Origin: an uncultured Collinsella sp.
GTDB taxonomy: Bacteria; Actinomycetota; Coriobacteriia; Coriobacteriales; Coriobacteriaceae
Reading direction: 5' to 3'
Assembly: GCA_937997605.1 (NCBI GenBank)
Contig: CALLFD010000379.1
Span: forward strand, 1 to 11,218
DNA: 11,218 nt
Every line of letters begins with the position of its first letter. The stretch's first letter is position 1. Below the pieces are notes generated by a model. The model ran no database searches, was not told the origin of the DNA, and saw only the letters and a program-made list of their open reading frames with translations. This document shows, piece after piece, positions 1 through 4,460 of the stretch. The translations under genes and the position numbers were made by a program.

Positions 1-54
1 GCCTTCTACGAGCGCAACCTAACCATCAACGGCGCCGAAAGCGTGGAGCTCTAA
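1..54 (+). CDS. 3' end of an unrecognised gene (partial)
   Basis: Frame 1 is open from the window edge and ends at TAA (52-54). It gives the C-terminal peptide AFYERNLTINGAESVEL. Seventeen residues are too few to name a family and I do not recognise the tail. That the frame is real is an inference: the stop lies directly against the repeat at 55-94, as expected of a gene end, and codon use (GGC, GTG, CTC) fits the region. If real, the gene converges with the dehydrogenase on the other strand. Confidence 0.4.
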   Translation, partial: AFYERNLTINGAESVEL

Positions 55-94
55 ACCTGCCAAAAAGGGACAGGTTTACTTTGGCAGGTTTTAT
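55..94. repeat. 40-bp palindromic repeat, copy 1
   Basis: This element matches 1291-1330 at 38 of 40 positions, in the same orientation. It contains an inverted repeat: AACCTGCCAAA (54-64) pairs with TTTGGCAGGTT (80-90) around a GGGACAGGTTTA core. It begins one base after the stop codon of the partial gene. A short palindromic extragenic element of REP type is the likeliest class, which is an inference. No transposase is present nearby. Confidence 0.75.
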
Positions 95-190
95 CTGGGC
101 AAATGCCGCAACACCAACGGCAAGGCGGAACTGCTAAGGCTTGCAGATGAAGCCGACACCAGCGAAACGCCGCAGGCAGAGCGCACGCCA

Positions 191-295
191 GCGAGAGCCC
201 GCCGTTTGAGCCAAGGTGCCGTGAAATGAAAAGGCGCTGACCTTCTGGTCGCGCCTTTGAAATTGAACGGCAGATTGGCCAAACGGCGGGCTCGC
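191..295. repeat. Large nested inverted repeat in the convergent intergenic region
   Basis: Three nested stems can be read by eye. The outer stem pairs 191-214 with 275-295: GCGAG/CTCGC, CCCGCCGTTTG/CAAACGGCGGG and GCCAA/TTGGC, with small bulges at 196-197 and 209. The middle stem is TGCCGT (217-222) with ACGGCA (267-272). The inner stem is 230-242 with 247-258. The whole 105 bases could fold into one long arm as DNA or as RNA from either strand. It could be a non-autonomous palindromic element, a structured RNA, or simply a compound terminator between converging genes. Confidence 0.65.
230..258 (-). terminator. Probable intrinsic terminator of the 2-hydroxyacid dehydrogenase gene
   Basis: The arms AAAGGCGC-T-GACC and GGTC-GCGCCTTT close on a TTCT loop with one bulged base. 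Read on the minus strand, the GC-rich stem is followed by TTTTCATTT, a fair U-tract, about 80-105 bases past the dehydrogenase stop. On the plus strand it is followed only by TTTGAAATT, so it may also work more weakly for the partial gene at 1-54. It forms the tip of the larger nested inverted repeat. Confidence 0.6.
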
Positions 296-306
296 AGCGT
301 CGGCTC

Positions 307-333
307 ATTACGCCGTTTGTAAAACGGCGTAAT
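307..333. repeat. Perfect 12-bp hairpin just past the dehydrogenase stop codon
   Basis: ATTACGCCGTTT (307-318) and AAACGGCGTAAT (322-333) are perfect inverted repeats around a 3-base loop. The element ends two bases from the dehydrogenase stop (336-338, TAA on the minus strand). There is no clear U-tract on either strand, so it resembles a 3'-end-protecting hairpin more than a classical terminator. Its CGCCGTTT and AAACGGCG arms match those of the outer stem at 198-208/280-290, so the two structures could exchange partners. Confidence 0.6.
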
Positions 334-335
334 TC

Positions 336-1271
336 TTAGTGTTCGATCCAGCAGCGGAGCGTCTCGCCGGCCTGCAGGTGACGCAGATTCTCCGCGGCGA
401 TGTCGACGACGTTGTTGAGCGTGGTGGCCAGGTGGAACCAGCCGGAGACGTGCGGCGTGATGAGCATGTTGGGCGCATCCCACAAGGGGCTTGTCTCAGG
501 TAGCGGTTCGGGATCGGTGACGTCGACCGCGGCGCCGGCGAGATGTCCCGACTCCAGAGCGGCAACCAAATCGTCGGCAACCACAAGATCGCCGCGGCCG
601 CCGTTGGCAAAGAAGGCGCCCGGCTTCATCGCGGCGAAGAACTCGGCGTTCGCCAGACCGCGGGTCTCGGGTGTGCTGGGCATAAAGGATGCGACGACGT
701 CTGCCTCGGCCAGGCGCTCAGACAAGGCATCCATGCCGTCCATGTCCTCAAACACAATGGGGTAGACGAGCGGATGGCGCTTGATGCCACGGACGTGCGC
801 TCCCATGCCGCGGCAGAGCGTGGCAAAGTGGCCGCCGATATCGCCCGCGCCCAGCACCAGCACGTTGGCATTTTTGAGCGAGGTGACCGGGCCCAAGTCC
901 TCCCAGCGATGCTCGCGCTGCAAGTCGTGATAGCCAGGCAGACGCTTCATCATGGAAAGGACCATGGCAAACATGTGCTCGCTTACGGCCTGACCGTAGG
1001 CGCCGATCGAGCAAGACAGCTTGGCGTCAGCCGGCACGGTGCCGTCGGCAAGGTAGTCGTCATAGCCGGCGGTCTGCAATTGCAACAGCTGGAGATGCTC
1101 GCATGCCGTGAGCATGTCAGGGTCGATGTTGCCCAGGATCACGTCGGCATCGGCGACTTGCTCGCGCGTGGCGGCGTCGGCGCTCGTGTAGATAAAGTCC
1201 TCGCCCGGAGCGCTCGACTCAAGAATTGCGCGATGACGGTCGTTGACGGGTAGCAAAACCAGGATGTTCAC
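336..1271 (-). CDS. D-isomer-specific 2-hydroxyacid dehydrogenase (GhrA/SerA-like)
   Basis: This 311-residue protein should be a cytoplasmic NAD(P)H-dependent oxidoreductase interconverting a 2-keto acid and a D-2-hydroxy acid. The Rossmann motif is GAGDIG (141-146). The catalytic triad of the family is visible as Arg226 (GGRGDLV), Glu255 (DPEPLP) and His274 (TPHVSG). After the second Rossmann strand the sequence reads GIKRHP (162-167) with no acidic residue, so NADPH rather than NADH may be preferred; that is an inference from the family rule. Translation starts at GTG (1271) with GGAGAGGA six bases upstream (1278-1285). The gene is cut off from the upstream aminopeptidase gene by a terminator and has a palindromic repeat where its promoter should be. 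The substrate cannot be told: glyoxylate, hydroxypyruvate, pyruvate and branched keto acids are all possible. Confidence 0.9.
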   Translation of the reverse strand: MNILVLLPVNDRHRAILESSAPGEDFIYTSADAATREQVADADVILGNIDPDMLTACEHLQLLQLQTAGYDDYLADGTVPADAKLSCSIGAYGQAVSEHMFAMVLSMMKRLPGYHDLQREHRWEDLGPVTSLKNANVLVLGAGDIGGHFATLCRGMGAHVRGIKRHPLVYPIVFEDMDGMDALSERLAEADVVASFMPSTPETRGLANAEFFAAMKPGAFFANGGRGDLVVADDLVAALESGHLAGAAVDVTDPEPLPETSPLWDAPNMLITPHVSGWFHLATTLNNVVDIAAENLRHLQAGETLRCWIEH

Positions 1272-1290
1272 AAGCAGTCCTCTCCGCTTG

Positions 1291-1330
1291 ACCTACCAAA
1301 AAGGGACAGGTTTATTTTGGCAGGTTTTAT
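1291..1330. repeat. 40-bp palindromic repeat, copy 2
   Basis: This is the second copy of the element at 55-94, differing at two positions (1295 and 1315). The change at 1295 disturbs the stem read from the plus strand but leaves a G-U pair in RNA read from the minus strand, the direction of the dehydrogenase transcript. It ends about 5 bases from the SD site of the dehydrogenase gene, so it lies in that gene's leader or promoter. Confidence 0.75.
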
Positions 1331-1345
1331 TAGGCAAAACGTTCA

Positions 1346-1392
1346 AATAAAAACGCCGGATGCAAGACGAGCGTACCCGTCAGCATCCGGCG
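1346..1392 (-). terminator. Strong intrinsic terminator of the methionine aminopeptidase gene
   Basis: CGCCGGATGC (1354-1363) and GCATCCGGCG (1383-1392) form a perfect 10-bp stem. An inner GACG/CGTC stem (1366-1369/1378-1381) extends it. On the minus strand the stem is followed at once by TTTTTATT (1353-1346). It starts about 10 bases past the aminopeptidase stop, so the dehydrogenase gene beyond it needs its own promoter or readthrough. Confidence 0.88.
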
Positions 1393-1401
1393 CATCTACA
1401 G

Positions 1402-2289
1402 CTACCAGCTCAGCAGCTCGTAGCCGTCCTCGGTCACCACGAGCTGAACCTCGCACTGGGCCGAATCGCTGCCGTCCTTGGTGCGCACGCACCAACCGTC
1501 ACCCTTGCTAATCTTGATGTCGGGCGCTCCGGCATTGACCATGGGCTCGATGGTAAAAACCATGCCCGGGGCCATGATGGTGTCCACATCGGGCGCCTCG
1601 GTGGTAAAGCCCACAAACGGGTCCTCGTGGAACTCCTTACCGATGCCGTGTCCGCCGTACTCGCGCACCACGCTAAAGCCGGCGTCCTCGACGGTCTTTT
1701 GCACGGCCTCGGCCATAACGGACAACGGCAGCCATGGCTTGACGGCCGCCAGACCCGCCTCCACGCTGGCACGGGTGACGTCGACCAGGCGCTGGCGCTC
1801 GGCCGAGACCTCGCCGATGCAGAACATGCGGCTCGAGTCGCTAAAGTAGCCGTCTAGGATCGTGGAGCAGTCGACGTTGATGATGTCGCCCTCGTGCAGC
1901 ACATCCGCATCGCAGGGGATACCGTGGCAGACGACGTCGTTGATCGAGGTGCACACGCTCTTGGGATAGCCCTCGTAGTTGAGATCGGCCGGCGTGCCAC
2001 CGTGCTCGACGGTGTAGTCATAGATCATCTGGTCGATCTGGTTGGTGGTCATGCCTGCGGCGATATGCTCGCCCACATAATCGAGCACGCCCACGTTGAT
2101 AGCCGCCGATCGCTTGATACCCTCGATATCGGCGGGCGTCTTGTAGAGCGTGCGGGGCAGGACCTCCCAGCCCTCTTCCCACAGACGCTCAAGGCGCTCA
2201 TCAAAGGCGCTATGGCATTTCTTATATTTTTTGCCGCTGCCGCACCAGCAGGCGTCGTTGCGGCCAGGCACGGGTCCTTTGTCATACAT
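1402..2289 (-). CDS. map: Type I methionine aminopeptidase with N-terminal SEC-C motif
   Basis: This 295-residue cytoplasmic metalloenzyme removes the initiator methionine from nascent proteins. The five metal ligands of the M24A family are visible: Asp140 (NVD), Asp151 (SDSSR), His214 (GGHGIG), Glu248 (TIEP) and Glu280. His122 (CHGIP) is the conserved substrate-side histidine. Residues 9-26 (GRNDACWCGSGKKYKKCH) form a SEC-C zinc motif with Cys14, Cys16, Cys25 and His26. The same motif ends many SecA proteins, and some bacterial aminopeptidases carry it at the N-terminus, where it is thought to aid ribosome docking. The ATG at 2289 has AAAGGAAG six bases upstream (2296-2303). The gene appears monocistronic: a terminator follows it and a hairpin-rich gap of about 160 bases precedes it. 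Confidence 0.95.
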   Translation of the reverse strand: MYDKGPVPGRNDACWCGSGKKYKKCHSAFDERLERLWEEGWEVLPRTLYKTPADIEGIKRSAAINVGVLDYVGEHIAAGMTTNQIDQMIYDYTVEHGGTPADLNYEGYPKSVCTSINDVVCHGIPCDADVLHEGDIINVDCSTILDGYFSDSSRMFCIGEVSAERQRLVDVTRASVEAGLAAVKPWLPLSVMAEAVQKTVEDAGFSVVREYGGHGIGKEFHEDPFVGFTTEAPDVDTIMAPGMVFTIEPMVNAGAPDIKISKGDGWCVRTKDGSDSAQCEVQLVVTEDGYELLSW

Positions 2290-2314
2290 GGCTAACTTCC
2301 TTTCATCCGCAGCT

Positions 2315-2320
2315 AGTATA
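2315..2320 (-). promoter_or_regulatory. Possible -10 element of the methionine aminopeptidase gene
   Basis: Read on the minus strand, TATACT (2320-2315) matches the sigma-A -10 hexamer at 5 of 6 positions. It lies about 26 bases before the start codon. No good -35 is found at 16-18 bases, where the sequence is AT-rich (CTTTTA or similar) and runs into the hairpin at 2342-2408. This is a tentative call. Confidence 0.3.
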
Positions 2321-2341
2321 GCCCACTCACGCGTCCATAAA

Positions 2342-2408
2342 AGTTGCGGTGATATAGTTCCGATTTAAGCGGTTTAACAGCATAAATAGGAACTATATCA
2401 CCGCAACT
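2342..2408. repeat. Large near-perfect hairpin with 20-bp perfect arms
   Basis: AGTTGCGGTGATATAGTTCC (2342-2361) is the exact reverse complement of 2389-2408. After one mismatch the stem continues with ATTTA (2363-2367) and TAAAT (2383-2387), leaving a 15-base apex that contains GTTTAAC. It lies between the stop of the radical SAM gene (2450) and the start of the aminopeptidase gene (2289), both on the minus strand. There is no U-tract, so a simple terminator is not obvious. A miniature palindromic mobile element or an RNA-processing hairpin is more likely. Confidence 0.85.
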
Positions 2409-2449
2409 GATGGAGCGGGGTGGTGGGCACTAGCTGCTGCGTGGTTTTG

Positions 2450-3226
2450 CTAGTAGCTCACCTGGCAGGGAATGCCGAGGGCTTGGACGCGCGCGGCAAT
2501 GGCGTCGAGGACGTCGGGCGCCGCTTTGGCAAGGCCGGCGATTGGTGTCTCGCGCGCCACCGTGTAGATGGTCGCTTCTTGTGGGCGAATGCGCTCAAGC
2601 GCCGCGAGCCAGGGGGCAACGTACTCCTCGCCGGTGTTGTCGATGGGCTTGTCCAGATACTCACCGGTCAAAAAGATCGTCTGGATAATAACGTGACCGT
2701 CAAAGCTTGCGAACGTCTCAATCTGGTGCTCGACGTCGTAGGGGCCAACGGGCTGGTCGAGCAGCTGGATAAATGCCGGGTCGACCGTATCGAGCTTGAG
2801 GATGTTGTCGTCGACCATCATGAGCGCGTCGTGCACCTCGGGACGGTCGGCGCGCGTGCCGTTGGAAAGCACGGCGATCTTGGAGTTTGGGGCAAGCTCG
2901 TCGCGCAGCGCGACGGCGCCGGCGATGGCCTGCGGAAACTCCGGCGCGGCGGTGGGCTCGCCGTTGCCTGCGAAGGTGATCACATCGGGGAGCTCGCCCT
3001 CGGCTGCCATCTCGCGCAGCTTTGCCTCGAGCGCGTCGAGTACCACGGCAGCTGTGTTGTACGGCTCATGGCAGGGACGCTCGGCGTTGAGGCCGTTTTC
3101 GCAGTAAATGCAGTCGAACGTGCAGATTTTGCCGCTGGCCGGCATCATGTTGACGCCGAGCGAGAGACCAAGGCGACGGCTGCGAACGGGCCCAAAGATG
3201 GGGCTGGCATTCAAAAACGTAGACAT
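2450..3226 (-). CDS. Radical SAM protein (COG0731-like, wyosine-synthetase-related)
   Basis: This 258-residue cytoplasmic iron-sulfur enzyme has the radical SAM motif CTFDCIYC (Cys35, Cys39, Cys42, spacing CX3CX2C), which binds a [4Fe-4S] cluster. GNGEPT (87-92) is the SAM-binding GGE-type motif. The N-terminal block GPVRSRRLGLSLGV is typical of the COG0731 Fe-S oxidoreductases related to archaeal Taw1/TYW1. Bacterial members are mostly uncharacterised, so the substrate is unknown. The frame stays open to about 3820, but sequence beyond the start lacks family similarity and overlaps the divergent hydrolase gene. Of two nearby ATGs, 3226 is preferred: GAGGAG (3236-3241) lies 9 bases away, against only 3 for the ATG at 3232. 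The gene is divergent from the hydrolase gene. Confidence 0.9.
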   Translation of the reverse strand: MSTFLNASPIFGPVRSRRLGLSLGVNMMPASGKICTFDCIYCENGLNAERPCHEPYNTAAVVLDALEAKLREMAAEGELPDVITFAGNGEPTAAPEFPQAIAGAVALRDELAPNSKIAVLSNGTRADRPEVHDALMMVDDNILKLDTVDPAFIQLLDQPVGPYDVEHQIETFASFDGHVIIQTIFLTGEYLDKPIDNTGEEYVAPWLAALERIRPQEATIYTVARETPIAGLAKAAPDVLDAIAARVQALGIPCQVSY

Positions 3227-3257
3227 AGGCATATGCTCCTCAAGACAATTGTGCCTA

Positions 3258-3299
3258 AGCATAGCATCGGCTCCAAAGCAAGGTGCGGGCTCTTGCTTT
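3258..3299 (-). promoter_or_regulatory. Candidate extended -10 promoter and operator of the radical SAM gene
   Basis: On the minus strand TGCTATGCT (3266-3258) is an extended -10 element about 31 bases before the start codon. No good -35 is present. In its place lies a perfect 8-bp inverted repeat, AAAGCAAG (3275-3282) and CTTGCTTT (3292-3299), with a 9-base spacer. A repressor or activator site overlapping the -35 region is an inference. Confidence 0.35.
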
Positions 3300-3359
3300 A
3301 CAAGTTTCGTTTTTTCACGTCGCCCATGATGCTGTGCCATGAAAAGCCTCGGGTCGGGT

Positions 3360-3376
3360 ACAGTTAATCTGTTAAC
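3360..3376. promoter_or_regulatory. Overlapping small palindromes upstream of the alpha/beta hydrolase gene
   Basis: ACAG-TTAAT-CTGT (3360-3372) and GTTAA-TCTG-TTAAC (3363-3376) overlap in an AT-rich patch about 75 bases before the hydrolase start. This size and place suit a dimeric regulator's operator, but no clear -35/-10 pair was found to anchor it. Confidence 0.25.
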
Positions 3377-3451
3377 AAGGCATAAGGCAATGCGGGTCCA
3401 TCCAACCGTACTGACGTGCAACTGGATGGGCATTGATGATGGGGGCACAAC

Positions 3452-4249
3452 ATGGATTTTACGGTCGAGAATGCGGGCACCACGATTGCCTGTCGCGAAT
3501 ATGCCGGCCCGGATGTGTCGCCTGATGCTCCTGCTTTGGTGTGCGTGCACGGCGCTTGTGTCGACGGCACATTTTTCGACGGTATCGCTTGTGAGCTCAG
3601 CCGCAACTACCGCGTAATTGCCTACGACCGCCGCGGCTGCGGTGGCAGCAGCGATGCGGCAGACGGCAGCTATGATCTTGCCGCTCAGGCCGCCGACCTG
3701 CAAGCCGTGATCGAACACGTTGGCGCTCCGGCAAATGTGCTTGCGCATAGTGCCGGTACGTTGGTTGCGCTGGAGCTTCTTCGCACCGAACCCCATCTCG
3801 TCGCCCGTGCGATTCTGCATGAGCCGGCTGTGTCGGCCAAAGGTGTCGGTATGGGCGCAGCTCCGGTTTTGCTCGATATGATTGCGGCGGGAAAGGTTTC
3901 AAGGGCGCTCCGGCTTTTCTTGGGAGCCCTCGGCGACTTGGACCCCGAGGCTCCTGGGACGACCGAAGCGGAAGTCAAACATGCCCTGCGCAATGGTCGT
4001 TGCTTTATGGCCAATGAATATGGAACAAATATGACATATGCTCCCGACTGGGAGCGCGCCCGCGCGTCAAAGGCGGTGTCGGCCGTGTTTTTGGGCGAGC
4101 TTTCGGTCGATACGCCTCGCGAGGCTGGCACGCGAGCGGCTGCCGAATATCTCGATTGCCCCCTTGTGACGATCCCGGGTGCGCATAACGGTCTGCGCGA
4201 TCGCCCCGTTACGGCGGCAAACGCCGTTTGCGATGTCTTGGAGCGTTAG
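3452..4249 (+). CDS. Alpha/beta-fold hydrolase
   Basis: This 265-residue soluble protein has the alpha/beta hydrolase layout: an oxyanion-hole HG (33-34), the nucleophile elbow AHSAG with Ser100, and the C-terminal catalytic histidine His245 in GAHNGLRDRP. The acid member is not certain; Asp220 or Glu216 after the sixth strand are candidates. The stretch RVIAYDRRGCGGSS (54-67) is typical of the family. No signal peptide or membrane segment is visible. The ATG at 3452 has only a weak SD site (GGGGG, 3441-3445). A short hairpin (3396-3404 with 3423-3431) sits just before it and could limit translation. The substrate is unknown: esterase, lactonase and haloperoxidase-like members share these motifs. 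Confidence 0.85.
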   Translation: MDFTVENAGTTIACREYAGPDVSPDAPALVCVHGACVDGTFFDGIACELSRNYRVIAYDRRGCGGSSDAADGSYDLAAQAADLQAVIEHVGAPANVLAHSAGTLVALELLRTEPHLVARAILHEPAVSAKGVGMGAAPVLLDMIAAGKVSRALRLFLGALGDLDPEAPGTTEAEVKHALRNGRCFMANEYGTNMTYAPDWERARASKAVSAVFLGELSVDTPREAGTRAAAEYLDCPLVTIPGAHNGLRDRPVTAANAVCDVLER

Positions 4250-4345
4250 CACGCTCGATGACCTGCGGGGAGAGGGGCTGTTAGCGTTTCGTCATTGTTA
4301 ACGAATGCGCCCATAACCGCGCGCCCGCGGCTCCGTTACCGCCGT

Positions 4346-4374
4346 TTGCCAGGTCATAAAAATGTAACGATAAT
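4346..4374 (+). promoter_or_regulatory. Sigma-A promoter of the REC/HD-GYP-Hpt operon
   Basis: TTGCCA (4346-4351) and GATAAT (4369-4374) are separated by exactly 17 bases, and each matches consensus at 5 of 6 positions. Transcription should start near 4381, giving a leader of about 80 bases. The 9-mer GTAACGATA occurs at 4364-4372, overlapping the -10, and again at 4439-4447, touching the SD site AGGAAGGG (4447-4454). The repeat could bind a regulator at both places; that is an inference. Confidence 0.65.
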
Positions 4375-4460
4375 CGCGCGTTTGCCTTCAGCTGTTAGAT
4401 GTTACCCTTGTACCAATTGATATGCACCGTTGCCGTGCGTAACGATAGGAAGGGCCCCAT

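Noticed and set aside
55..335. An insertion sequence or transposase remnant around the repeats
   Set aside because: No transposase-like reading frame, target-site duplication or paired terminal repeats enclosing a coding region were found; the open frames here are short and random-looking.
2420..3367. 315-codon plus-strand open frame opposite the radical SAM gene
   Set aside because: It mirrors the codon structure of a gene with clear family motifs on the other strand, and its translation shows no recognisable domain.
3227..3820. N-terminal extension of the radical SAM protein to 456 residues
   Set aside because: The extra sequence overlaps the divergent hydrolase gene, has no family similarity, and a good SD site precedes the ATG at 3226.
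4261..4345. Intrinsic terminator of the alpha/beta hydrolase gene
   Set aside because: Only weak stems are present (for example CCGCG/CGCGG near 4318-4330) and no T-run follows, so no terminator is called.
4250..4460. Possible c-di-GMP (GEMM) riboswitch before the GGDEF/HD-GYP gene
   Set aside because: I looked for the conserved GEMM core segments and tetraloop-receptor stems and did not see them. The leader after the predicted start is only about 80 bases.
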